A stretch of 64,000 nucleotides of DNA from Pedobacter cryoconitis (GCA_019352875.1 JAAAFW010000003.1:62001-126000); one strand, 5' to 3'. Shown: positions 29,759 through 37,827, counted from the first letter of the stretch. Notes: generated from the letters alone by a model not told the origin. Translations and numbers: made by a program.

Positions 29759-30319
29759 TCAATTTTTGAGAAAGAACAATCGTTTCCTTAACCCCTTAAT
29801 AGCCAATTTAAGATGAGTTTTTACAGAATTGATAGAAATTCCCAATTCATTCGCGGCATCCTGATATTTTTTATCCTCCATACATACCAGCTTAAATACC
29901 TCAAACCTCTGCTGGGGTAATTCATTCAAAGCCGAATCCAGAATCATTGCCAGTTCCTTACGTTCCATACCATCCTGATGGAACTCACGCTTTAGATAAT
30001 TATATGCATATTCATCCATTCTGGATGAGCGTACTTTGCGTTTATCTAAAATATGAAGACACCTGCGGTACACTGCTTGTTGCAGATAAGCTTTCAGATT
30101 AGTTTGCACCTGTCTGAATCTATTTTCCTGCCAGAAATTTATAATGAGATCCTGCACCACATCTTCGGCTTCCATTTCATCATCCAGTAGATAAAACGCC
30201 TGTACACACAACAACTTATAATATTTAAAAAAGAAAACTTTAAGGTCAGCTTTATCCTCGACACTAAAATGATTTAGTGAACGCTCAGCCTCCGACTCGT
30301 TAAAGTATTCAGAATTCAA
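29759..30319 (-). CDS. ECF RNA polymerase sigma factor (FecI-like)
   Basis: A 186-residue extracytoplasmic-function sigma factor. Region 2 is at about 28-95 (FKYYKLLCVQAFYLL, then DDEMEAEDVVQDLIINFWQ) and region 4 at about 125-185 (LPQQRFEVFKLVCMEDKKYQDAANEL, with the helix-turn-helix ISINSVKTHLKLAIKGLR). It is the first gene of the sigma-FecR-SusC-SusD-EEP series and is the likely activator of the downstream SusCD genes once released by FecR. I see no clear TAnnTTTG box directly upstream. Confidence 0.92.
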   Translation of the reverse strand: MNSEYFNESEAERSLNHFSVEDKADLKVFFFKYYKLLCVQAFYLLDDEMEAEDVVQDLIINFWQENRFRQVQTNLKAYLQQAVYRRCLHILDKRKVRSSRMDEYAYNYLKREFHQDGMERKELAMILDSALNELPQQRFEVFKLVCMEDKKYQDAANELGISINSVKTHLKLAIKGLRKRLFFLKN

Positions 30320-30460
30320 AATATTTGGTTGTTTAGGCGGGATCTTATCCGTTTAAGGAATGGAGACCCCTTGGTTGCATGTCAAACATATAACATTAAA
30401 CCAGTATATGCAAACCTGTAAAAGAGCTGAATAACACGATGTGTGTAAGTATTTTGGTAC

Positions 30461-30506
30461 AAAAAAAATCTGCAGCAGACAAGAAGAATTCCTGGCAACT
30501 GCAGAT
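30461..30506 (-). terminator. Terminator after the siderophore-interacting protein gene
   Basis: On the minus strand an 8-bp stem ATCTGCAG/CTGCAGAT with a 23-base loop is followed by a run of at least seven T. It lies 25 bases after the stop at 30532. Confidence 0.7.
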
Positions 30507-30531
30507 CAAAAATTATAATTAATTATTATTA

Positions 30532-31359
30532 TTAAGATTTTTGCTCCTGATGACGAGACTGAACAGACCCGTCTTCGGTAATACCATATGTCCAATATGC
30601 ATAGGCATATAATTCACTTAAAATCCAGCCCCGTTCCTTCCTTAAATAGTGGCGGACATCTCTGACTGTATTATACTCTGCTGCGACATATCCGAAATGC
30701 GTTGTTTCTGGACCAGGTAATACAAGTTCACGGACAGCGTCGTAAAGTACTGTATTTTCACCTGGATTCGGATGATGTACCCAGTTAATCTGCATATCGG
30801 CTGCCGTTTTCAAATCCTGCTCCTCTGCTTTACCATGAACCTCAATAAAAACCACTCCCGAAGCTGTAGCTGGCAATTGTTCAAGAATAGCTGCGATTAC
30901 TGGTATGCCTGTCGCATCTGCTACCAGCAAATACCAGTCAGCTTCCGGAAATAAACTACTCGTTTTTGCTTTCATCGCAACTCCCAGTTTATCGCCCGGC
31001 TGAGCATTTATAGCCCAGGCAGATGCCGGACCCTGATCACCATGCGCAACAAAATCAATGATCATTTCTTTCTTCTCCAGATCAATTCCACGGTGCGTAT
31101 AAGTACGCACGATTGGCCTTACAGATTCTGGTGGATGATTCCAAGTGCCTTTCTCATAATCAAACTCCGGAAAATGCACCTTTTCAACTCCTGCAGGAGG
31201 TATAAAGATCTTATTATTTACCCCGACTGTTGCTTCTGCAAATTTAGGTACGTCCTCACCTGTCAACGTTACTCTGATATAATGCGGATTTATATATTTT
31301 TTAGCTTTTAATACCAGCTCAGCCCTTACAACCGCTGGTTTACTTTGTTCTTCACTCAT
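30532..31359 (-). CDS. Siderophore-interacting FAD-binding protein (SIP family)
   Basis: A 275-residue cytosolic flavoprotein of the ViuB/YqjH type, which by family knowledge reduces ferric siderophores with NAD(P)H to release iron. The FAD-binding motif RTYT is at R85-Y87, followed by the glycine-rich HGDQGPASAWA segment, and the C-terminal NAD(P)-binding half contains LLVADATGIPVIAAIL and the W-rich end GWILSELYAYAYWTYGI. I start it at the ATG at 31359 (MSEEQSKPAVV) rather than the TTG three codons upstream. No siderophore receptor is adjacent; the nearest TonB receptor is the SusC at 25-28.5 kb. A structured leader may precede it. Confidence 0.85.
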   Translation of the reverse strand: MSEEQSKPAVVRAELVLKAKKYINPHYIRVTLTGEDVPKFAEATVGVNNKIFIPPAGVEKVHFPEFDYEKGTWNHPPESVRPIVRTYTHRGIDLEKKEMIIDFVAHGDQGPASAWAINAQPGDKLGVAMKAKTSSLFPEADWYLLVADATGIPVIAAILEQLPATASGVVFIEVHGKAEEQDLKTAADMQINWVHHPNPGENTVLYDAVRELVLPGPETTHFGYVAAEYNTVRDVRHYLRKERGWILSELYAYAYWTYGITEDGSVQSRHQEQKS

Positions 31360-31830
31360 AATTCTCAATTTTATTTAGTCTGGGAGATCCAAACTAATTG
31401 TGCCTGCGTTACCCATGCCCCTTTGGCACGGGTAAACAGGACTTGTTTCTTATGGCTTAAGGATGCCGGGGCTGGGTAGACCCTTATGCATGATGTAAAC
31501 ACATAAATCTTGTATCACCTTTTAACAAGAGCAAATCTTGGAAAAATAATCTTATTTAGAAAGGTTCTAAATGAATTAAGTGATTCTATGACATAAAAAC
31601 TACAAACGAGATTATTATTATAAAAAATGGAGTGCTCAAGAAGACTTCCAGCAATAGCTAGATCAAATTATTGAAGGAGAATTCTCTGATCTGTTATTTA
31701 CCTTTTTTTCCAGGATTCAAATTTCTTTTTTAAAGAAGTAACTGCATTTGTAGATTCGTCAGTTTGATTGACAATGAGTACTACTCACAAAAATGATTTG
31801 TGACTGCCAAACTATTATCTGGTACCGGGA
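31360..31830. other. Long intergenic region with a folded element near the SIP gene
   Basis: This gap holds an 11-bp stem at 31409-31435 and GC-rich complementary segments around it (31381-31480), upstream of the SIP start and so possibly in its 5' leader. The remainder is AT-rich. At 31592-31741 a 49-codon open stretch is interrupted by one TAG and may be a gene remnant. I see no intact gene. Confidence 0.5.
31409..31435 (-). promoter_or_regulatory. Stable hairpin in the possible SIP leader
   Basis: Arms 31409-31419 and 31425-31435 pair over 11 positions (one G-U in the minus-strand RNA) around a 5-base loop. CCTG/CAGG can extend the stem after a small internal loop. No T-run follows, so it is not a terminator. 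It ends 50 bases before the SIP start codon. I do not recognise any known riboswitch consensus in it. Confidence 0.5.
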
Positions 31831-32691
31831 TTAGGTTACATCGATAAGCATCGGCTTGAGAATCCTTTCTTTGAATACATTCCCAGACCCGGAGTCCGAA
31901 AAACTTTCGAAGCCATCAAGGTTTTTTATTTTTTCAAGTTCTGCGTTCAGATACGGATCGGACTTTATCATCGATAAAACTGCAGGATCATCTTTCTGGA
32001 GATCAGACAAAGCGATAATGCCTTTCTCCAGTCCGAGAGCGATCAATTCAGAAAACTTCGTATTGGCAAATATATGTTCGGGTTTTCTGAAATATTCATT
32101 ATTGAGCTGAAGATATTTACTGGCAATCCATGAAGCTATCTTTTCACTCTTCACACCAATCTTCCCACCCTGCACGCCAAGCTCATTTAAAAAAACATGT
32201 ACGTCAACCATATCGATCAGGCCAGAATGATATAAATCCCTAATCGTATAATCTACCCTGTCTGCACACAAAGCAGGAAGAGGCATCTCAAGCAAGGTAT
32301 GTTTAGGATCTTCGAGCAGAGAAGTGCTAAATCCATATTTAGAGAGAATGGATGGTATAGCGGACTTTGCAATTACTTCTTCGAAAATTTGCTCATGATA
32401 ATCTTCCCCCTTCTGTTCCAATACATAATCGATAACATGGGAAAAAGCGGTATGGGAAACATCATGTAAAAGGCCGGCAATCTGCTCTTCCAGATTACCT
32501 CCTAGTGTCCTCACAAGAAGCATAACTCCTATTGAATGTTCAAACCTACTATGACTAGCATTTGGAGAAACCAAAAAAATAGCACCTCCCTGATGGACAT
32601 TTTTTAATCTTTGAACTGGTGCTGAGCTTATGAGATCGCTTAGTATATCTTCAAGTTCGAAATTACCGTAAAAAATATCGCTTGTCATCAT
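31831..32691 (-). CDS. HD-domain phosphohydrolase (COG1078-like)
   Basis: A 286-residue HD-superfamily protein. Metal ligands are visible as H52 (HSRFEHSIGV), H76-D77 (LLHDVSHTAFSH) and an aspartate in ALCADRVDYTIRD. This arrangement is that of the SAMHD1/YwfO-like group, where characterised members hydrolyse dNTPs or nucleotides, so a nucleotide phosphohydrolase is likely. The C-terminal half is helical and lacks another domain I can name. It stands alone, with tRNA genes upstream and a long gap downstream. Confidence 0.82.
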   Translation of the reverse strand: MMTSDIFYGNFELEDILSDLISSAPVQRLKNVHQGGAIFLVSPNASHSRFEHSIGVMLLVRTLGGNLEEQIAGLLHDVSHTAFSHVIDYVLEQKGEDYHEQIFEEVIAKSAIPSILSKYGFSTSLLEDPKHTLLEMPLPALCADRVDYTIRDLYHSGLIDMVDVHVFLNELGVQGGKIGVKSEKIASWIASKYLQLNNEYFRKPEHIFANTKFSELIALGLEKGIIALSDLQKDDPAVLSMIKSDPYLNAELEKIKNLDGFESFSDSGSGNVFKERILKPMLIDVT

Positions 32692-32751
32692 GATACAAAT
32701 ATAATGCTTCCAAAAATTATGGTGATGAAATGGTCAATTAGGGATTGAAAC

Positions 32752-32790
32752 AAAAAAAGGCAAGCGACCGTTTTACCGTGCTTGCCTTTT
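32752..32790 (-). terminator. Terminator after the first tRNA-Asn gene
   Basis: On the minus strand AAAAGGCAAGC pairs with GCTTGCCTTTT across a 14-base loop and is followed by further T. It begins directly at the encoded CCA of the tRNA gene at 32793. Confidence 0.85.
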
Positions 32791-32866
32791 GGCTCCCGAA
32801 GCTGGGCTCGAACCAGCGACCCTCTGATTAACAGTCAGATGCTCTAACCAGCTGAGCTATTCGGGA
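32790..32866 (-). tRNA. tRNA-Asn (GTT), CCA encoded
   Basis: The cloverleaf is complete: acceptor TCCCGAA/TTCGGGA, D-stem GCTC/GAGC, anticodon GTT at 32830-32832 in loop CTGTTAA, T-stem GCTGG/CCAGC with TTCGAGC loop, discriminator G as usual for Asn, and CCA at 32792-32790. The body is identical to the copy at 32996-33069. Confidence 0.97.
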
Positions 32867-32957
32867 GTGCTGGTTATTTTAAAAAAACAACGCTCTTTTA
32901 AAATAGTAAAGCGTAATTATTATACTTAATAAAAGGCATAGCCCTCTACTTTAACAG

Positions 32958-32990
32958 AAAAAGTCTTTTAGCATTGCTAAAAGACTTTTA
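32958..32990 (-). terminator. Terminator between the two tRNA-Asn genes
   Basis: A stem pairing AAAAGTCTTTTAGC with GCTAAAAGACTTTT around a 3-base loop, followed by T on the minus strand. It lies just after the upstream tRNA copy, so the two tRNAs probably have separate transcripts or one processed read-through. Confidence 0.75.
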
Positions 32991-32995
32991 TTCTG

Positions 32996-33069
32996 CTCCC
33001 GAAGCTGGGCTCGAACCAGCGACCCTCTGATTAACAGTCAGATGCTCTAACCAGCTGAGCTATTCGGGA
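32996..33069 (-). tRNA. tRNA-Asn (GTT), CCA not encoded
   Basis: The 74 bases are identical to the neighbouring tRNA-Asn body, with anticodon GTT and discriminator G. The next three bases on the minus strand are CAG rather than CCA, so the 3' end must be added by CCA-adding enzyme. Confidence 0.97.
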
Positions 33070-33214
33070 GTATTCCTGGTTAACCAAAACGTCCTTTTCA
33101 TGTTAGTGAAGCACCATATGGTTCGTTCGTTTTGGGAATGCAATATTAGGGCTTTTAAATTATTTATGCAATATTTGCAGTGAAAAAAAATGAAATAATT
33201 TTAAATAAAAACAT

Positions 33215-34132
33215 ATGAGCCTGATTATCATAGGAAGTGTAGCATTCGATGCGATAGAGACACCCTTCGGAAAAACTGATAAAATCGTAGGTGGAGCAGC
33301 AACCTATGCCAGTTTAGCCGCTTCTTACTTCTGCAAAAACGTCAAAATTGTAGGCGTTGTCGGTGAAGATTTCCATCAGAAGGACATTGACACCCTTAAC
33401 CAGCATGGAATTGACACCACAGGATTGCAGATTAAAGCAGGTGAAAAATCATTCTTCTGGTCTGGAAAATATCATAATGATATGAACAGCCGTGATACAC
33501 TGGTTACGGAATTAAATGTATTAGCTGACTTTGACCCTATACTTCCTGAGAGCTACCAGGACTGCGAATATCTGATGCTGGGCAATCTTGCACCACAGAC
33601 ACAGCAAACTGTACTTAAAAGGCTTAAAAACCGCCCTAAACTGATCGTCCTTGATACAATGAACTTCTGGATGGACGTAGCCCTGACTGATTTGCTGGAA
33701 ACTTTAAAACTGGTTGATGTATTAACGATCAATGATGAAGAAGCCCGTCAATTATCAGGAGAGTACTCATTGGTTAAAGCCGCCAGGAAAATTCTGACAA
33801 TGGGTCCAAAATACCTGATTATCAAAAAAGGTGAGCATGGAGCTTTATTATTCCATGAAGATCAGATCTTTTCTACCCCTGCCCTTCCACTGGCAGAAGT
33901 ATTCGACCCGACCGGAGCAGGAGATACATTCGCCGGAGGTTTTATCGGTTACCTGGCTAAAGTTAACACGATTAACTTTAACAATATGAAAAATGCAATT
34001 GTATTCGGTTCTGCATTAGCTTCCTTCTGTGTTGAGAAATTCGGTACAGAAAGAATCATCAATCTGACAGAAGAAGAAATTGCTGCAAGAGTAAAAGAAT
34101 TTGTGAACCTGAGTTCATTCAATATTGCCTAA
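33215..34132 (+). CDS. PfkB-family carbohydrate or nucleoside kinase
   Basis: A 305-residue ribokinase-fold enzyme. The N-terminal sheet and substrate side show GSVAFDAIETPFG and GGAATYASLAAS (about 26-36). The ATP/catalytic motif is DPTGAGDTFAGG at 231-242 with catalytic base D237. The segment LDTMNFWMD and the INDEEARQLSGE helix (about 172-183) are typical of the adenosine/sugar-kinase branch. The sugar substrate cannot be assigned. It stands alone and shares a bidirectional terminator with the convergent cytochrome-b5-like gene. Confidence 0.88.
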   Translation: MSLIIIGSVAFDAIETPFGKTDKIVGGAATYASLAASYFCKNVKIVGVVGEDFHQKDIDTLNQHGIDTTGLQIKAGEKSFFWSGKYHNDMNSRDTLVTELNVLADFDPILPESYQDCEYLMLGNLAPQTQQTVLKRLKNRPKLIVLDTMNFWMDVALTDLLETLKLVDVLTINDEEARQLSGEYSLVKAARKILTMGPKYLIIKKGEHGALLFHEDQIFSTPALPLAEVFDPTGAGDTFAGGFIGYLAKVNTINFNNMKNAIVFGSALASFCVEKFGTERIINLTEEEIAARVKEFVNLSSFNIA

Positions 34133-34142
34133 ACCCGCAAAT

Positions 34143-34180
34143 AAAAAAAAAGCTGACGGGGATCCCGTCAGCTTTTTTTT
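34143..34180. terminator. Bidirectional terminator, pfkB-type kinase / cyt b5-like gene
   Basis: AGCTGACGGG/CCCGTCAGCT with a 3-base loop and runs of nine A and eight T. The minus-strand stop codon at 34179 begins inside the run. Confidence 0.9.
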
Positions 34181-34415
34181 ACGCTTTTAATTTGCCCACA
34201 ACTTTAAATTTCTCAAATACCTTTTCAGTATGTGGCGCGTCCTTTAGTTCAGGAGTCAGATCCTGTCCTGCCCAGTGCTCATAATGTTTTCCATTGCGCC
34301 AAAGACGACTGTCTGACACATCATAAATAAGCCCTCTAAACGCTACCCAGATCTGCGGTTTATCCTGTCCGTTGCGCAAGGCCAGTTGCTGCTTAGTATA
34401 TTCCTGTATATCCAT
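34179..34415 (-). CDS. Small cytochrome b5-like heme/steroid-binding protein
   Basis: A 78-residue free-standing cytochrome-b5-fold domain without membrane anchor. It has EYTKQQLALRNGQDKPQIWVAFRGLIYDVS at the start and the motif GKHYEHWAGQDLTPELKDAPH with H44, H47 and H62 as candidate heme ligands. It lacks the HPGG of canonical b5, as in the bacterial COG4892-type group. It starts 4 bases after the lycopene cyclase stop, so it is very likely co-transcribed with it. An electron-carrier role in carotenoid or lipid modification is inference. Confidence 0.75.
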   Translation of the reverse strand: MDIQEYTKQQLALRNGQDKPQIWVAFRGLIYDVSDSRLWRNGKHYEHWAGQDLTPELKDAPHTEKVFEKFKVVGKLKA

Positions 34416-34419
34416 CCTA

Positions 34420-35097
34420 TCAGGATTTAGCCCTGCTTTTAAACAATTCGTAAAAATAAACGCTGAATAACATCATCGACATATAGTAGAATGGCGTTTC
34501 GAAAGGCAAACCCAGCAGGTTAAAATCAAGCGTAGCCTCCTGATGAAACTGAACTACAGGTAAATTAGCGGCTATACCATAAAAAATATAGAAAGGAATC
34601 AGCGAGACAAGAAAAGCCCTGTAGAACCGATACATAAATCTCAGGTTATTCACATACTCAATGTATAACAGGAGCAGTAACAATATGGCAAAAGTAAAAA
34701 GAGTATAATATTTTTGATAACCGAAGTACAACATCGCAATACAGACTCCAAGCATTAGATTACTCAGCGCAAGACTGTAAGGCTGATACTTTTGATCAGG
34801 ATAACGGGAATTCAGAAAAAGATAAACAGCCAGTCCCATTAAAGGCAGCGCAAGTAAAGCAAGCAGCTCTTCCACCGGAAGTTGCCACAGAATTATACCG
34901 GTCAGGTATGGAGGATTAAAGACAATCACTTTTAACTGGGTCAGAAATTCCGTGGGAATAGAAAAAGCAAAAACGTTGATCATAACTGCCAGCCCGATAT
35001 ATTTCCGGTTGGCAGCAAACCCGTTCTTACTTATAAAGATCAGGATTATCGCCAGGGCCAGCAGGCCAAAATCTAATAGAAGGTATGTTATGTTCAT
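34420..35097 (-). CDS. Lycopene cyclase, bacterial CrtYcd-type membrane protein
   Basis: A 225-residue membrane protein with about seven hydrophobic helices. Two internal repeats carry the cyclase signature: LPVEELLALLALPLM (P74, E76-E77) and LPFETPFYYMSMML near residue 205. This is the CrtYc-CrtYd fused arrangement that converts lycopene ends to beta-ionone rings. I use the ATG at 35097 (MNITYLLLDFGLL) rather than the longer frame from 35118, because the hydrophobic helix begins right after it. No phytoene synthase or desaturase is adjacent. The cytochrome-b5-like gene follows after 4 bases. Confidence 0.8.
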   Translation of the reverse strand: MNITYLLLDFGLLALAIILIFISKNGFAANRKYIGLAVMINVFAFSIPTEFLTQLKVIVFNPPYLTGIILWQLPVEELLALLALPLMGLAVYLFLNSRYPDQKYQPYSLALSNLMLGVCIAMLYFGYQKYYTLFTFAILLLLLLYIEYVNNLRFMYRFYRAFLVSLIPFYIFYGIAANLPVVQFHQEATLDFNLLGLPFETPFYYMSMMLFSVYFYELFKSRAKS

Positions 35098-35175
35098 TCT
35101 GGTCGGGTTAATCGCCAAAAATATACTTTTGAAAGCAAATCCGCTTTAAAATTCTTTTTCGATTCAAAACCACAT

Positions 35176-35208
35176 AAAAAAACCGTCTGCAGCTTCACTA
35201 CGGACGGT
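35176..35208 (-). terminator. Terminator after the ECF sigma gene
   Basis: On the minus strand ACCGTC pairs with GACGGT across a 15-base loop and is followed by seven T, 23 bases after the stop at 35231. Confidence 0.7.
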
Positions 35209-35230
35209 CATAAAAACAAGTTTTTGGTTG

Positions 35231-35761
35231 CTAAACAACCTCTGTTCCCAGAATTTCTTTAGAATATGTTTTCAAATATTTTTTCAGGATCTGACGGGCA
35301 ACATGAATTCTGGTTTTCACCGTACCGATAGGTATATTCAGCATGTCAGCAATCTCGTGATATTTATAACCTTCAAAGTACTTTACAAATGGCACATAAT
35401 ATTCAGGTGCAAGTGTGTCAAGCGCCTTATTGATATCCCCAATGATAAACTTGCTGTCGATAGTATTTTTAGTTGCACTATAGTGCAGGTTTGCAGATGA
35501 AATATCTTCAGACTGGGTAATTAAAGCATTCGTTTTAACGAGTCTTCTATAATTGTTGATAAAGGTGTTTTTCATGATAGTGAATAACCAACCTTTAAGA
35601 TTTGTTCCTTCCTTAAATTTACTGTAATAAGTTACAGCTTTTAGCATAGTATCCTGAACCAGGTCATTTGCATCCTCAATATCCTTTGTAAAATTTAAAG
35701 CAAATGACTGCAAAGATACGGAGTGGCGATGGAGCTGTAGATTAAATTCATTCTTTGTCAT
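35231..35761 (-). CDS. ECF RNA polymerase sigma factor
   Basis: A 176-residue sigma-70-family protein. Region 2 has TKDIEDANDLVQDTMLKAVTYYSKF and the -10 contacting KGWLFTIMKNTFINNYRR (about 57-75). Region 4 (about 115-165) has LAPEYYVPFVKYFEGYKYHEIADML and the helix-turn-helix IPIGTVKTRIHVARQIL. No FecR or other anti-sigma gene is adjacent, unlike the sigma gene at 29.8 kb. Its position upstream of the lycopene cyclase and cytochrome-b5-like genes recalls carotenoid-linked sigma factors, but a terminator lies between, so a functional link is only a possibility. Confidence 0.88.
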   Translation of the reverse strand: MTKNEFNLQLHRHSVSLQSFALNFTKDIEDANDLVQDTMLKAVTYYSKFKEGTNLKGWLFTIMKNTFINNYRRLVKTNALITQSEDISSANLHYSATKNTIDSKFIIGDINKALDTLAPEYYVPFVKYFEGYKYHEIADMLNIPIGTVKTRIHVARQILKKYLKTYSKEILGTEVV

Positions 35762-35929
35762 AATGTTTAAGTTTTTAAGTTAACGAACAAAACAACAAGC
35801 TGTTACAAAGAAGCACTACCCAATCTGTTTAAGCTTGCATACCAAGACTTATACAATAGATGTACCAAAATAACTGAAGAATTATTTTCAAAACAAGCAA
35901 ACCCGCTTCCCGGCAGGCTAACCGCTATA

Positions 35930-36946
35930 TCACAAAATATTTACTTCTCTTTCCAATTTTAGACCAAACTTGGCATATACCGCTTCAATAATTTTTTCTG
36001 AAAAACTATACACTTCTTCACCGGTAGCGTCACCATGGTTCACTAAAACCAGAGCCTGATTTTTCCATGTTCCGGTTTGACCTTCCCGTATTCCTTTAAA
36101 TCCGCACTGTTCGATCAGCCAGCCGGCTGCCAGTTTTCGGTAACCGGGACCAGCAGGAAAACTAACCAGATTTGGAAAATTTGCGATCAGACCTTCAAAC
36201 TGACTTTCAGGAATCACCGGATTTTTAAAGAAACTACCTGCATTTCCAATGGTGGAAGGGTCCGGGAGCTTACTGACACGAATTTCAGCTACAACTCCCG
36301 ACACATCGGCAATTCCCGGATTCAGTATATTCCTTTCATTAAGTACCGCCTGAATAGCACCATAACCTGTATTTACAGCCGCAGGCTGAGGTAAGCGGAA
36401 CGTAACCCCGGTAATAATAAAACGACCTTTAAGTTCATGTTTAAAAACACTGTCACGGTAAGCAAAACCACATTCCTCAAAGCTGAAAGTTCTAAATTCG
36501 CCCGTCGCCAGTTCAAAAGCCTCACATGAATAAAAAATATCCATCAGCTCAACCCCGTATGCACCGATATTCTGGATCGGAGAAGCCCCGGCAGTACCAG
36601 GAATGAGACTTAGGTTTTCCATTCCGGCGTATCCGTTATTTACACAATACATGACCAGGTCATGCCATACCACGCCAGCACCGGCTGTTACGTATATAGC
36701 ATCGCTATCCACAGAAGCGTGAATACCAGGAATGCTCATTTTAATAATCAATCCATTAAAATCTGACCGGAAAAGCAAATTACTACCTCCCCCGATCACC
36801 AATATCCGCTGTGTCCTGAAAACCTCAGAAAGGCGCAATTCCAGCAAATCCTTTGCTTCTGTGATTTCTACAAAGAACCGGGCTTTGACATCGATACCAA
36901 ATGTGTTATAAGGTTTTAGGGATATATTTTCCTGAATTAAAAACAT
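35930..36946 (-). CDS. murB: UDP-N-acetylenolpyruvoylglucosamine reductase
   Basis: MurB reduces the enolpyruvyl group of UDP-GlcNAc-enolpyruvate to give UDP-MurNAc, the second committed step of peptidoglycan synthesis, using FAD and NADPH. The protein begins MFLIQENISLKPYNTFGIDVKA, the usual opening, if the ATG at 36946 is used (338 residues); nine extra codons upstream are unlikely to be coding because a candidate promoter lies there. The FAD motif is ILVIGGGSNLLF, the second is SLIPGTAGASPIQNIGAYG, and the proton-donor serine is in GNAGSFFKNP. It is the long (type I) form. It is divergent from a TetR gene. Confidence 0.96.
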   Translation of the reverse strand: MFLIQENISLKPYNTFGIDVKARFFVEITEAKDLLELRLSEVFRTQRILVIGGGSNLLFRSDFNGLIIKMSIPGIHASVDSDAIYVTAGAGVVWHDLVMYCVNNGYAGMENLSLIPGTAGASPIQNIGAYGVELMDIFYSCEAFELATGEFRTFSFEECGFAYRDSVFKHELKGRFIITGVTFRLPQPAAVNTGYGAIQAVLNERNILNPGIADVSGVVAEIRVSKLPDPSTIGNAGSFFKNPVIPESQFEGLIANFPNLVSFPAGPGYRKLAAGWLIEQCGFKGIREGQTGTWKNQALVLVNHGDATGEEVYSFSEKIIEAVYAKFGLKLEREVNIL

Positions 36947-36970
36947 GGCAGTACTAAAAATAATTTCAAG

Positions 36971-36978
36971 CAAATGTA
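36971..36978 (-). promoter_or_regulatory. Candidate -7 element of murB
   Basis: Minus-strand TACATTTG, an exact TAnnTTTG match, 24 bases upstream of the ATG at 36946. It supports that start over the upstream one. Confidence 0.45.
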
Positions 36979-37097
36979 ATTGTTAAAGCCAGATTTATCC
37001 CGCAAATACAATATTTAATAATTTTTCCTAATTTACATCCGATTAAATTCTGTAACCAGTCAGGACATAAAAAAGCAAAAGTACGCCTCAAAAAACA

Positions 37098-37706
37098 ATG
37101 GAAAATCAAGATAGAAAAAGACTTTTAATCATAGATGCCGCACTGAAGAGATTTGCTCATTACGGGCTTGCGAAAACTACGATGACGGAGATTGCAAAAG
37201 ATATTGCATTTTCAAAAGCCTTGCTTTATTATTATTTCCCTGATAAGCTGAGTCTTTATGTAAGTGTGATCGAGCACCTGATGCACCAGATCAGCAGAGA
37301 TCTTGTAAAGTCTGTTGAAAAGACAAACAGTGCTGCAGAAGGAATATTGATGCTGGTTCAAAAAAGACAGGCATTTATTCAAAAATACTATAAGCTCATC
37401 GAATACACCCAGATGATGGGCCCTGAATTACCAGATGAACTTCAGGATAAGTTTACAAGGGCAAGAGCTTTTGAATTAAAAATCATAACAGGATTACTGA
37501 ATAAAGGTAATACCTCCGGCGAATTCGCTGTGCCCGATGTTAACTTTACGACCGAAATTTTCGTAGAGGCTATTTCCGGCATACACTTCAATATTTTGAA
37601 CCGTGCTAAAATCATTTACCCAGATAAAGAGCAGTTTAAACTTATATTCCTCAAGGAGAAACGGTTCGCAGAGATCTTCTTAGCAGGACTTAAACAGATC
37701 AAATAG
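37098..37706 (+). CDS. TetR/AcrR-family regulator (first of two)
   Basis: A 202-residue repressor. The N-terminal helix-turn-helix is at about residues 9-55 (RLLIIDAALKRFAHYGLAKTTMTEIAKDIAFSKALLYYYFPDKLSLY), and the rest is a helical ligand domain. It is clearly paralogous to the next gene, sharing KTTM-EIA-D and LYYYFPDK. It lies in the same direction as the RND pump but is separated from the second regulator by 121 bases with its own promoter candidate. It may control itself, the second regulator or the pump. Confidence 0.9.
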   Translation: MENQDRKRLLIIDAALKRFAHYGLAKTTMTEIAKDIAFSKALLYYYFPDKLSLYVSVIEHLMHQISRDLVKSVEKTNSAAEGILMLVQKRQAFIQKYYKLIEYTQMMGPELPDELQDKFTRARAFELKIITGLLNKGNTSGEFAVPDVNFTTEIFVEAISGIHFNILNRAKIIYPDKEQFKLIFLKEKRFAEIFLAGLKQIK

Positions 37707-37778
37707 GTCATAAGTTTGTCATATTGTCTATCCAGAACACTTCTTTTCAAGGAAAGTTTCCTAAATAACTATTCTAGC

Positions 37779-37803
37779 TATATTTTTGACTTTTAAAAAT
37801 ATA
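37779..37803. promoter_or_regulatory. Candidate promoter and operator before the second TetR gene
   Basis: Perfect 9-bp arms TATATTTTT (37779-37787) and AAAAATATA (37795-37803) with a 7-base loop. The left arm contains TATTTTTG (37781-37788), an exact TAnnTTTG -7 match, with TTTC 20 bases upstream in place of -33 TTTG. An inverted repeat over a -7 box is what a TetR-type operator would look like, but AT-richness makes chance a concern. Confidence 0.45.
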
Positions 37804-37827
37804 AAGTCAGATAGTAAAAAGGTAGAA

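Noticed and set aside
31381..31500. FMN, TPP or cobalamin riboswitch before the SIP gene
   Set aside because: I looked for the conserved core segments of these classes and do not see them.
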